A stretch of 15,509 nt of DNA from JAJYSO01 sp964451785 (GTDB taxonomy: Bacteria; Bacteroidota; Bacteroidia; Flavobacteriales; Flavobacteriaceae). Under the pieces are notes generated by a model. The model made no database searches and was not told the DNA's origin. It was given only the letters and a program-made list of their open reading frames with translations. Both the position numbers and the translations under genes were made by a program. The stretch is from contig CAYVJG010000052.1 of NCBI GenBank assembly GCA_964451785.1, positions 1 to 15,509 of the forward strand, in the 5' to 3' direction. This document shows positions 7,349-15,502 of this stretch, one piece after another (positions within the stretch are counted from its first letter, which is position 1; every line of letters starts with the position of its first letter).

Positions 7349-8800
7349 CTAGATAACAAATAAATCGACAAAGGTATTGACGTCTAAATCGATAAGCTTG
7401 TCATAATCTAGTGTGTTATCCAAAATTTCCTGCTGTTGTTTGGCAGGGAAGATGCGGTTGAGGTTTACTTTAAATTTCTCAATCAGATTGGGGAAACCTT
7501 CATCACGACGGCGTTTGTGACCTATAGGATATTCAACTAAAACCTCGTCAAGCTGTGTGCCATCGGTAAAGGTGATAGTCAATCCATTAGCGATAGAGCG
7601 CTTTTCAGGGTCGTGATAATCTTTAGTAAACTGCGCATCTTCAACAGTTTCCATTTTGGCACGTAAGGCATCGATTTGTGGATTAGCCGCTATATCGTCT
7701 TCGTAATCTGATGCTGTTAATCTGCCATAAATTAACGGAATAGCAATCATATATTGGATACAATGATCGCGATCAGCCGGATTGTTTAGCGGACCTGTTT
7801 TATCGATAATACGGATAGCAGCTTCATGAGTGCGTATAGTAATCTTTTGAATATCTTCGATAGTTTTTCCTTGGTCTTGTAAAATACTGTGTAAGGTCAT
7901 TGCGGCTTCGGCGGCAGTTTGGGCGTGAAATTCAGCCGGAAAAGAGACTTTAAACAACACGTTTTCCATGACATAAGAGCCGTAAGGGCGCTGAAAATCG
8001 AAGGCTTTGCCGCTAAAAGACACGTCGTAGAATCCCCAATTAGGTGCGGTAAGCACTGAAGGATAACCCATTTCGCCGGTTTTAGCAATGAGCGCCAAGC
8101 GTACAGCGCGAGAAGTCGCATCGCCGGCGGCCCATGATTTTCGGCTACCTGCATTTGGAGCATGGCGATAGGTGCGCAAAGCTTGCCCATCTACAAAGGC
8201 ATGTGTGAGGGCATTGATTATTTCGTCTCTTGTTAAGCTGAGCATTTCAGCAACCACAGCGGTAGAGGCAATTTTGACTAAAATGACGTGATCTAATCCT
8301 ACTTTATTAAATGAATTTTCAAGCGCTAAGCAACCTTGAATTTCGAGCGCTTTGATTAAAGCTTCGAGTACTTTTTTCATTTTTAAAGGCGCTTTACCTT
8401 CAGCAATTTGCGTGCGTGATAGCCAATCGGCAGTAGCTAAAATACCGCCTATGTTGTCAGAAGGGTGACCCCATTCTGCAGCTAACCAGGTGTCATTAAA
8501 GTCTAACCAACGCACGAGTGCTCCGATGTTAAAAGCGGCTTGTACCGGATCTAATTGGTGTTGTGTGCCGGGCACTTTGGCGCCATAAGGAACTATGGTT
8601 CCTTTAACAATAGGGCCTAATAGTTTCTTGCAGGCCGGATAAGTTAAGGCTTCTAATCCACAGCCTAGGGCATCGAGTAAGTCGTATTGAGCCGTTTTCC
8701 AGGCTAAGTCATTTTTGATTTCGTAGTTTAAAACATAATCCGCAATATCTTGAATCACTTGATCGGGTTGCGGTCTTTCTGCTGATTTATGTATGGACAT
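7349..8800 (-). CDS. prpD: 2-methylcitrate dehydratase
   Basis: PrpD of the MmgE/PrpD family dehydrates 2-methylcitrate to 2-methyl-cis-aconitate, the second step of the methylcitrate cycle, in the cytoplasm. The protein has 483 residues, the same length I recall for E. coli PrpD. Recalled from memory, it matches that protein in long blocks, for example GCGLEALTYPACKKLLGPIV, RWLDFNDTWLAAEWGHPSDN, RKSWAAGDATSRAVRLAL and LNNPADRDHCIQYM. It even shares the C-terminal Val-Ile. It is the last gene of a minus-strand operon: 42 bases follow the prpC stop and the terminator comes 22 bases after its own stop. With PrpD rather than AcnD/PrpF, the rehydration to methylisocitrate is expected to be done by a housekeeping aconitase elsewhere in the genome. 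Confidence 0.97.
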   Translation of the reverse strand: MSIHKSAERPQPDQVIQDIADYVLNYEIKNDLAWKTAQYDLLDALGCGLEALTYPACKKLLGPIVKGTIVPYGAKVPGTQHQLDPVQAAFNIGALVRWLDFNDTWLAAEWGHPSDNIGGILATADWLSRTQIAEGKAPLKMKKVLEALIKALEIQGCLALENSFNKVGLDHVILVKIASTAVVAEMLSLTRDEIINALTHAFVDGQALRTYRHAPNAGSRKSWAAGDATSRAVRLALIAKTGEMGYPSVLTAPNWGFYDVSFSGKAFDFQRPYGSYVMENVLFKVSFPAEFHAQTAAEAAMTLHSILQDQGKTIEDIQKITIRTHEAAIRIIDKTGPLNNPADRDHCIQYMIAIPLIYGRLTASDYEDDIAANPQIDALRAKMETVEDAQFTKDYHDPEKRSIANGLTITFTDGTQLDEVLVEYPIGHKRRRDEGFPNLIEKFKVNLNRIFPAKQQQEILDNTLDYDKLIDLDVNTFVDLFVI

Positions 8801-8842
8801 AATACTATTCGGGTATGGTTATTTTTAAGTTGAGTTGTCGTA

Positions 8843-9991
8843 TTAGTGACGATTAATTAAAGGGATGAATTTTTTGTGCTCCGGACCGGTATAATTAGCA
8901 CTAGGTCTGATAATTTTGCCGTCTTGACGTTGTTCTAAAACGTGAGCGGACCAACCTGTGGTTCTCGAAATGACAAAAAGAGGAGTAAACATAGCAGTTG
9001 GAATCCCCATCATATGATAGGAGACTGCAGAAAACCAATCGAGATTTGGAAACATTGATTTTTCTTGCCACATGACAGATTCTATGCGTTCAGCAACATT
9101 AAATAACAATAGGTCTTGTGCTTCTTCAGAGAGTTGTTTAGCTACTTTTTTGATGACAACATTCCTCGGGTCTGAAACTGTGTATACCGGGTGCCCAAAT
9201 CCGATGATAATTTCTTTGCGCGCCATACGTGCTTTGATGTCTTTTTCAGCTTCATCAACAGAGTTGTACCGACTTTGAATGTCATAAGCTACTTCGTTAG
9301 CGCCGCCGTGTTTAGGGCCGCGAAGTGCACCTATGGCTCCTGTGATAGAAGAATAGATATCTGAGCCTGTGCCGGCAATAACGCGACTGGTAAAGGTAGA
9401 GGCATTAAACTCGTGCTCAGCATATAGATTTAAGGAGGTATTCATGGCTTTTACCCAATCTTCAGAAGGCTTAGTGCCGTGTAATAAGTGTAAAAAATGA
9501 CCACCTATTGAATCGTCATCAGTTTCTACATCGATTTCTTTGCCGTTGTGAGAATAGTGATACCAATAAAGTAGGGCAGAGCCAAAAGAAGCAATTAGGC
9601 GATCGGCAATATCACGTGCTTCTGCGGCATTGTGATTTTCACGTTCAGGCAGTAGGGTGCCTAACACAGAAGTACTTGTGCGTAAAACATCCATAGGATG
9701 CGCGTGAGCCGGAAGTTGTTTGAGAACCGCTTTGAGTTGATGTGGTAACCCGCGATAAGATTTGAGTTTAGTTTTATAGTTGGCGAGTTGCGTGTAAGTT
9801 GGCAATTTGCCATAAATTAATAGATAAGCTACTTCTTCAAATTCAGATTTTTCAGCTAGATCCATGATATCATAGCCGCGGTAGTGCAGTTCATTACCAT
9901 TATGGCCTACTGAGGCTAGCGCTGTATTGCCAGCGGCTACACCAGATAAGGCTACACTTTTTTTAGGTTTAAATTTTGTTTGGTCGGTCAT
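8843..9991 (-). CDS. prpC: 2-methylcitrate synthase
   Basis: PrpC is a citrate-synthase-family enzyme that condenses propionyl-CoA with oxaloacetate to 2-methylcitrate, in the cytoplasm. The protein has 382 residues, the short form typical of 2-methylcitrate synthases rather than the longer hexameric citrate synthase. The catalytic residues are His228 (GPKHGG), His267 (GFGHPVY) and Asp318 (FPNLDWF). The N-terminal HYRGYDI and YLLIYGKLP motifs and the C-terminal RPSANYTGP are also typical. Placement between prpB and prpD supports the methylcitrate assignment over a citrate role. Its ATG overlaps the prpB stop by one base (TAATG), so translation is probably coupled. Confidence 0.95.
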   Translation of the reverse strand: MTDQTKFKPKKSVALSGVAAGNTALASVGHNGNELHYRGYDIMDLAEKSEFEEVAYLLIYGKLPTYTQLANYKTKLKSYRGLPHQLKAVLKQLPAHAHPMDVLRTSTSVLGTLLPERENHNAAEARDIADRLIASFGSALLYWYHYSHNGKEIDVETDDDSIGGHFLHLLHGTKPSEDWVKAMNTSLNLYAEHEFNASTFTSRVIAGTGSDIYSSITGAIGALRGPKHGGANEVAYDIQSRYNSVDEAEKDIKARMARKEIIIGFGHPVYTVSDPRNVVIKKVAKQLSEEAQDLLLFNVAERIESVMWQEKSMFPNLDWFSAVSYHMMGIPTAMFTPLFVISRTTGWSAHVLEQRQDGKIIRPSANYTGPEHKKFIPLINRH

Positions 9992-10887
9992 TATTTTTGG
10001 TGTTTAAAAAGTTGGTCTAGTTTATCTTCATAGGCGTAATAGCCGATGCTTTCATAAAGTTCTTGGCGGGTTTGCATGCTGTCGAGTACATTTTTTTGGG
10101 TGCCTTCTTGGCGGATGTGGTGATAGACATTTTGAGCCGCTTTATTGGCTGCTCTAAAAGCTGAAAGTGGATAGAGGATGAGGTCAACTCCAGCATCGCG
10201 AAGTTGATCAACGGTGTACATGTCAATTTTACCAAATTCGGTAATATTGGCTAGAACCGGAATTCCTGTAGCTTCGACAAATTTGTGGTAATAGGTCAGG
10301 TCAGGCACAGCTTCTGCAAAAATAAAATCAGCCCCGGCGTCTTTATAGGCCACGGCGCGTTCTAAAGCGCCGTTGAGCCCTTCATTAGCAAAGGCATCGG
10401 TACGCGCTCCAATGACAAACTGCTCGTCTGTTCGGGCATCGACAGCGGCTTTTAGTCGGTCAGTCATCTCGGCTGTAGAGACGAGTTCTTTGTTGGGACG
10501 ATGGCCACAGCGTTTGGCGCCCACTTGATCTTCCATATGTAAGGCGCCAGCCCCATTGCGAATAAGTTCTTTAACGGTGCGGGCTACGTTAAAAGCGGAT
10601 GGGCCAAACCCGGTGTCTATATCTACAAGTAAGGGTAAATCAGTAACATTGGTGATGCGGCGAATGTCAATTAAAACATCTTCGAGGTTAGTAATTCCTA
10701 AATCGGGAATGCCTAATGACCCTGCGGCCACGCCGCCACCTGATAAATAAATGGCGTTAAACCCTGCTTGTTGTGCTAAAAGTGCGTGGTTAGCTGTGGT
10801 TGCACCCACAATTTGTAAGGGATGTTCGGTTGCCATCGCTGCTCTAAAGCGCGCTCCAGGGCTTTTAAGTTGCCTTGTATTATCCAT
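9991..10887 (-). CDS. prpB: Methylisocitrate lyase
   Basis: PrpB cleaves 2-methylisocitrate to pyruvate and succinate, the last step of the methylcitrate cycle. It belongs to the isocitrate lyase/PEP mutase superfamily. The protein has 298 residues. The catalytic loop KRCGHRP carries Cys127. Ser49-Gly50-Gly51 (YLSGGG) matches the substrate-binding loop, and Asp89 and Asp91 (LVDIDTGFG) match the Mg2+ site. HMEDQVGAKRCGH is the classic signature block. It is the first gene of the operon. The ATG at 10887 fits the family N-terminus; the frame runs open upstream to 10936 but without another ATG. A propionate-responsive regulator is not adjacent. Confidence 0.95.
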   Translation of the reverse strand: MDNTRQLKSPGARFRAAMATEHPLQIVGATTANHALLAQQAGFNAIYLSGGGVAAGSLGIPDLGITNLEDVLIDIRRITNVTDLPLLVDIDTGFGPSAFNVARTVKELIRNGAGALHMEDQVGAKRCGHRPNKELVSTAEMTDRLKAAVDARTDEQFVIGARTDAFANEGLNGALERAVAYKDAGADFIFAEAVPDLTYYHKFVEATGIPVLANITEFGKIDMYTVDQLRDAGVDLILYPLSAFRAANKAAQNVYHHIRQEGTQKNVLDSMQTRQELYESIGYYAYEDKLDQLFKHQK

Positions 10888-11009
10888 AGTTGATGGTGTA
10901 AGTTTAGTTGTTTGTTGTAATGAGGTGAATTCTTAAAATTTAAAAAGTAATTAGTAATAACCTTTACTGAACAAGGAAAGTCGTTGAGTTTGAAATGTAG
11001 TAAACGCAG

Positions 11010-11037
11010 CAAAAGTAATCTGTGATTTAGAATTCAA
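11010..11037 (-). promoter_or_regulatory. Promoter of the prpBCD operon (-33 TTG, -7 TACTTTTG)
   Basis: On the minus strand TTG (11037-11035) is followed after 17 bases by TACTTTTG (11017-11010), an exact TAnnTTTG match with spacing inside the 17-23 range known for Flavobacterium promoters. Transcription would start near 11002-11006, giving a leader of about 115 nt before prpB. The leader has only short complementary stretches (TTTACT with AGTAAA, CCTT with AAGG), and I recognise no known riboswitch. Confidence 0.65.
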
Positions 11038-11054
11038 CTGCTTCAAAAATACGA

Positions 11055-11076
11055 ATTTGATTGTATTTATTCAAAT
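11055..11076. promoter_or_regulatory. Inverted repeat ATTTGA-N10-TCAAAT, candidate regulator site
   Basis: A perfect 6-bp inverted repeat with a 10-base spacer lies between the divergent prp and PIG-L promoters. It is centred about 60 bases upstream of the predicted prpB transcription start and about 88 upstream of the predicted PIG-L start. That position suits an activator of prpB, but A/T-rich repeats of this size can occur by chance. Confidence 0.3.
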
Positions 11077-11141
11077 GTAGCCGATTAAATTAGTGACTTA
11101 TAAATTGTTGCCTCTGCGTTAATGTCAACTTAAATTTTTGC

Positions 11142-11149
11142 TATATTTG
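11142..11149 (+). promoter_or_regulatory. -7 promoter element of the PIG-L/SSS operon
   Basis: TATATTTG is an exact match to TAnnTTTG, 26 bases before the PIG-L start codon, which predicts a leader of about 20 nt. No TTG lies at the expected 17-23 base distance upstream, so the -33 element is weak or absent. Confidence 0.5.
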
Positions 11150-11175
11150 GTAGATGTAAATTAGCTCTTCTCCCT

Positions 11176-13686
11176 ATGAAACATTCTTTAGTTGCTTTTT
11201 CTGTTTTTTTTATCAGTTTACAATTGGCACGTGCACAGCAACAAAAACCACAGTCATCAGCAGAAATTTATCAGTCTATACAAAAGCTCAATTTTTTAGG
11301 CTCTGTTTTATATGTAGCTGCTCATCCAGATGATGAAAACAATGCTTTGATCTCTTATTTGTCAAATCACGTACATGCCCGAGTAGGTTATTTAGCGATG
11401 ACGCGTGGTGATGGCGGACAAAATATCCTTGGACCGGAGATTAGAGAGTTATTAGGCGTTATCCGAACGGAAGAGTTGTTAGCCGCTAGGCAAATTGATG
11501 GGGGAGAACAATTTTTTACACGGGCGAATGATTTTGGATACTCTAAAACACCAGAAGAAACTTTTGCTATTTGGGACAAAGCGAAAGTATTGAGCGATGT
11601 GGTGTGGGAATTTAGAAAATTTAGACCGGATATCATTATCAATAGATTTGACCATCGTACAGAAGGAGATACACATGGTCATCACACGGCTTCGGCACGA
11701 TTAAGTGTTGAGGCATTTGATTTATCGGGAGATTCGACGGTTTTTTCTAAGCAATTGAACTTTGTCAAAGCTTGGCAACCCAAGCGATTGTATTTAAATC
11801 AATCTTGGTATTTTTATGGTTCAGAAGCTGCCTTTAAAAAAGTTGATAAATCATCATTTAAAGCTATTGACGTGGGCGTGTATTATCCGGAACGCGGCTT
11901 GTCAAATACTGAATTAGCCGCCAAAAGTCGCAGTCAGCACAAATCACAAGGCTTTGGAGCCACTCCTGAACGCGGAGTAATTTGGGATTATTTAGAACCG
12001 ATCAAGGGTGAATTTCCGGATTTAGACGAAGCGCTATTTGAAGGTATAAATACCTCTTGGAGTCGATTGAAAAATGGCAAACCTATAGGACGGATTTTGA
12101 CTAAAGTAGAGCGCGATTTCGATTTTAAATCACCGAGTAAAAGCATTCCTCAATTGCTTAAAGCCTATCAATTGATTCAACAGTTACAGGATCCCTATTG
12201 GCGAGCGCTCAAACTCAAAGAAATCAAATCGATTATTATAGCTTGTGCCGGGATATATGTTGAAACATCTACTGCACAAGCCTACGCCTCGCCCGGACAA
12301 AAAATCACAGTTAATTTTGAAGCCATCAACCGATCAGATGCGAAAGTTGAACTACAAGAAATTTTATTGCCGCGTACCAATTTAGAGCCCTTAATTTTAC
12401 ACCAAACATTATCGCCAGAAGTCGACTGGCATAAAGGCGTAGAGTTAAAACTTTCAGATGGATTGGCATATAGTAGTCCTTATTGGTTAAATCAACCACA
12501 TAGTGTAGGCATGTATACGGTAACCAATCAGCAGTTAATCGGTTTGCCAGATCGGCCAAAACAGTTAAAAGCTACATTTGGTTTTTTGATAAATGGTGTT
12601 TCGCTTAGTGCAACACGAAATTTGGTATACAAGCACACTACGCCTACGCAAGGGGAAGTCAAAACGCCTTTTGCCATCGTTCCTGAAGCTGCAGTAGAGC
12701 TCGATGCTAAAACAATTATATTTGCTTCCAATGCTCCTAAGCAAGTGCAGGTTAAAGTTAGCGCAAACACTTCAAATTTAACAGGTGATTTAGAATTACA
12801 AGTTCCCAAAGGCTGGAAGGTAAATCCACAACGGATTCCCGTTCAGATTGCAAAAAAAGGCAAAACAGAAACCTTTACTTTTAGCTTAACGCCCCCCAAA
12901 GTAGCTGGTCAAGGAGAAATCATCCCAAAATTATCTACTGAAACACAACAATTTACTAAAGCATTGCACAACATTGATTATAAGCATATTCCTGCTCAAA
13001 CCGTATTGCTTCCGGCTAAGGTTAAAGTCTTGAAATTAGCGGTAAAAACGGCCGGTAAAAATATAGCTTATATCGAAGGCGCAGGCGATGACGTAGCTGA
13101 AAGTTTACGTCAAATAGGTTATCGTGTGACCGTAATTCCGAGTACAGAAATTTCGGCGCAAAAATTGGCAGCTTATGATGCCGTGGTATTAGGTATTAGA
13201 GCTTATGATGTTGATGCTGATTTAGTGTTGCATCAACAAGAATTATTCACTTATGTTAAACGAGGGGGAACATTGATTACACAGTACAACACGATACGAG
13301 AATTAAAAACAGATAAAATAGCGCCCTTTCAACTCAGCCTCTCACATGATCGTGTGACAGATGAAAATTCACCGGTGTCCTTTTTAGTGCCTGAGCACCA
13401 GGTCTTGAATTGGCCCAACTCAATAACAAAAGCCGATTTTGAAGGATGGGTACAAGAACGCGGATTGTATTTTGCTGATCAGTGGAATGAGGTATTTACG
13501 CCAGTGTTAGGAATGCGCGATCCTGGAGAAACTTCCTTAAAAGGCGGTTTACTTATTGCTCCCTATGGCAAAGGCCATTATGTTTATACAGGATTGAGTT
13601 TTTTTAGAGAATTGCCTGCTGGCGTGCCTGGTGCATTTCGTCTATTTGCAAATTTATTGGCTCTAGATCAACTGCCTAAAGATTAA
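11176..13686 (+). CDS. Secreted PIG-L (LmbE-like) deacetylase with C-terminal GATase-like domain
   Basis: This 836-residue exported protein begins with a signal peptide (residues 1-20, cleavage near ARA|QQQ). The PIG-L/LmbE domain (about 42-280) carries the zinc-site motifs of N-acetylglucosaminyl deacetylases: AAHPDDE with His50 and Asp53, and HGHHTAS with His167 and His170. A middle region (about 365-620) reads as two or more beta-sandwich, Ig/NEW3-like segments (for example VQVKVSANTSNLTGDLELQVPKGWKV). The C-terminal part (about 622-830) resembles a class I glutamine-amidotransferase/ThuA-like fold (YDAVVLGIRAYD, GGTLITQYNT, GKGHYVYTGLSFFREL) with no clear catalytic Cys, so it may bind sugar or act as a scaffold. 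Family members remove acetyl groups from GlcNAc-type substrates; the substrate here is unknown. It is too long to be a bacillithiol BshB. Four bases separate it from the next small gene, and an SSS transporter follows. Confidence 0.88.
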   Translation: MKHSLVAFSVFFISLQLARAQQQKPQSSAEIYQSIQKLNFLGSVLYVAAHPDDENNALISYLSNHVHARVGYLAMTRGDGGQNILGPEIRELLGVIRTEELLAARQIDGGEQFFTRANDFGYSKTPEETFAIWDKAKVLSDVVWEFRKFRPDIIINRFDHRTEGDTHGHHTASARLSVEAFDLSGDSTVFSKQLNFVKAWQPKRLYLNQSWYFYGSEAAFKKVDKSSFKAIDVGVYYPERGLSNTELAAKSRSQHKSQGFGATPERGVIWDYLEPIKGEFPDLDEALFEGINTSWSRLKNGKPIGRILTKVERDFDFKSPSKSIPQLLKAYQLIQQLQDPYWRALKLKEIKSIIIACAGIYVETSTAQAYASPGQKITVNFEAINRSDAKVELQEILLPRTNLEPLILHQTLSPEVDWHKGVELKLSDGLAYSSPYWLNQPHSVGMYTVTNQQLIGLPDRPKQLKATFGFLINGVSLSATRNLVYKHTTPTQGEVKTPFAIVPEAAVELDAKTIIFASNAPKQVQVKVSANTSNLTGDLELQVPKGWKVNPQRIPVQIAKKGKTETFTFSLTPPKVAGQGEIIPKLSTETQQFTKALHNIDYKHIPAQTVLLPAKVKVLKLAVKTAGKNIAYIEGAGDDVAESLRQIGYRVTVIPSTEISAQKLAAYDAVVLGIRAYDVDADLVLHQQELFTYVKRGGTLITQYNTIRELKTDKIAPFQLSLSHDRVTDENSPVSFLVPEHQVLNWPNSITKADFEGWVQERGLYFADQWNEVFTPVLGMRDPGETSLKGGLLIAPYGKGHYVYTGLSFFRELPAGVPGAFRLFANLLALDQLPKD

Positions 13687-13690
13687 ATCT

Positions 13691-13804
13691 ATGAAAACAG
13701 ATAACCCTGAAAAATTTCAATGGAAAACAAGCTATACTTTAGTACTGCTGGCTAATTTGATTTATATTATTATTTTCTTTCTGCTCATGTTGCGGTTTTC
13801 ATAA
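13691..13804 (+). CDS. 37-residue single-helix membrane peptide, between PIG-L and SSS genes
   Basis: An ATG-to-TAA frame of 37 codons fits exactly between its neighbours, 4 bases after the PIG-L stop and 3 bases before the SSS start. The peptide has a polar N-terminus with basic and aromatic residues (MKTDNPEKFQWKTSY) and one hydrophobic helix at about residues 16-34 (LVLLANLIYIIIFFLLML), ending in Arg-Phe-Ser. The tight spacing on both sides, the complete use of the gap and the membrane character argue that it is translated. I infer a small accessory subunit of the SSS transporter. Known SSS systems have small membrane partners of other families (YjcH with ActP, YhdT with PanF), though those are larger. 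I have not identified its family. Confidence 0.7.
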   Translation: MKTDNPEKFQWKTSYTLVLLANLIYIIIFFLLMLRFS

Positions 13805-13807
13805 CAG

Positions 13808-15502
13808 ATGTCTATGGATTATTTAGATTGGATTGTTCTCGGAGGAACCATAGGATTTATTGTGCTCTATGGATTTTATAAAACGCGCCAACAGCACAAA
13901 GTTAATGATTACCTCAGAGGAGGGAATCAAGCTAAATGGTGGACTGTAGGACTGTCAGTTATGGCTACTCAAGCCAGCGCTATAACTTTCTTATCAACTC
14001 CGGGTCAAGCCTTTGCCAGTGGAATGGGTTTTGTGCAATTTTACTTTGGTTTACCTATCGCAATGGTTATAATTTGCGCTGTATTTATCCCTATGTATCA
14101 CCGCTTAAAAGTCTATACGGCTTATGAATACCTCGAAACGAGATTTGATTTAAAAACGCGAACGCTAACCGCTATTTTGTTTCTCATTCAACGTGGTCTT
14201 TCAGCGGGGATTACCATTTTTGCTCCGGCCATTATCTTATCAGTAGTTTTAGAGTGGAATTTAGTTTATCTGAATATCATCATTGGGATATTGGTGGTTA
14301 TTTACACAGTTTCTGGCGGGACACGTGCCGTGAGTATAACTCAAAAACAGCAAATGGCGATTATCTTTTTAGGGATGGTGACTGCATTTGTGATCATCGT
14401 AAGAGCACTTCCTGAGGATTTGAATTTTACTAAAGCCCTCGAAATTGCCGGTGCAAGTGGAAAATTGTCAATTCTCGATTTTTCTTTTGATTTTGACAAT
14501 CGCTATACAGTGTGGAGTGGTTTAATTGGAGGGACATTTTTAGCACTTTCTTATTTTGGTACCGATCAAAGTCAGGTGCAACGCTATCTTTCCGGAAAAT
14601 CTGTTCGTCAAAGTCAATTAGGGATGCTCTTTAATGGCTTATTAAAAGTGCCGATGCAGTTTTTTATTTTATTGATAGGAGTTTTGGTTTTTGTGTTTTA
14701 TCAGTTCAATCAAGCGCCACTCAATTTTAATCCAGTGGCTCAACAAGCGGTGATGAATTCACAATATGCTGATGAATATCAAGATTTGCAACAGCTTCTC
14801 AATCAAAATCAAACTATACGTGCTGAAGCAGCTTTAAATTATGCTCATGCAGAATATTTGGGAGAAAAGGCCGTGTTTAAGCAACAATTGCAGGGGTTTC
14901 AAATTGCCGATAGAGCCATAAGAGCACAGGCCGATGCCTTGATTAAAGCCGCTAATGCTACGCTTGAAACCAATGATAAAGATTATGTATTTATTCATTT
15001 TATTATGCACAACCTTCCACGCGGAATTGTCGGCTTATTATTGGCCGTTATTTTGTGTGCTGCCATGTCATCAACAGCCGCAGAACTCAATGCTTTAGCA
15101 TCGACTACAGTGGTTGATTTATATAAACGCCATCAATCAACACCGCGTTCAGAACAACACTATATAAACACCTCAAAGTGGTTTACACTCTTGTGGGGCG
15201 TACTGGCTATTGGTGTAGCTTGTACCGCTAATTTATTTGATAATTTGATTCAATTGGTCAATATCATTGGATCTATATTTTACGGTAATGTTTTAGGGAT
15301 ATTTTTATTGGCCTTTTTTGTAAAATGGGTACAGAGCAGAGCGGTGTTTACAGCCGCCATACTCACTCAACTTATTGTTATTGCAGGTTGGTGGTACAAT
15401 TGGATGCCTTATTTATGGCTCAACTTATTTGGCTGTGCGTTGGTGATGGGGATTGCCATAATTTATCAACAAGCTTATAAAACGACTAGAATTTCAACTT
15501 AA
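13808..15502 (+). CDS. SSS family sodium:solute symporter
   Basis: This is a 564-residue Na+-coupled symporter of the inner membrane with about 13 helices (near residues 6-24, 46-66, 73-95, 122-148, 152-171, 182-201, 237-255, 276-300, 402-430, 456-474, 482-505, 511-528 and 533-553). SSS signatures are present: SVMATQASAITFLSTPG in the first core helix, and GTDQSQVQRYLS before helix 8. In the Na+-site helix, Ala418, Ser421 and Ser422 (AAMSSTAAE) have the spacing of vSGLT Ala361, Ser364 and Ser365. Between the helices at 276-300 and 402-430 lies a hydrophilic, Gln/Ala-rich loop of about 95 residues, predicted periplasmic and largely helical. The solute is unknown; the upstream deacetylase suggests a sugar or related small molecule. 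Starts at 13808 or 13814 (MDYLDW) are both possible. It is the last gene of the operon seen here. Confidence 0.93.
   Translation: MSMDYLDWIVLGGTIGFIVLYGFYKTRQQHKVNDYLRGGNQAKWWTVGLSVMATQASAITFLSTPGQAFASGMGFVQFYFGLPIAMVIICAVFIPMYHRLKVYTAYEYLETRFDLKTRTLTAILFLIQRGLSAGITIFAPAIILSVVLEWNLVYLNIIIGILVVIYTVSGGTRAVSITQKQQMAIIFLGMVTAFVIIVRALPEDLNFTKALEIAGASGKLSILDFSFDFDNRYTVWSGLIGGTFLALSYFGTDQSQVQRYLSGKSVRQSQLGMLFNGLLKVPMQFFILLIGVLVFVFYQFNQAPLNFNPVAQQAVMNSQYADEYQDLQQLLNQNQTIRAEAALNYAHAEYLGEKAVFKQQLQGFQIADRAIRAQADALIKAANATLETNDKDYVFIHFIMHNLPRGIVGLLLAVILCAAMSSTAAELNALASTTVVDLYKRHQSTPRSEQHYINTSKWFTLLWGVLAIGVACTANLFDNLIQLVNIIGSIFYGNVLGIFLLAFFVKWVQSRAVFTAAILTQLIVIAGWWYNWMPYLWLNLFGCALVMGIAIIYQQAYKTTRIST

Noticed and set aside
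10776..11012. 78-residue minus-strand frame overlapping the start of prpB
   Set aside because: It is in another frame over the prpB coding region and leader, with no family features.
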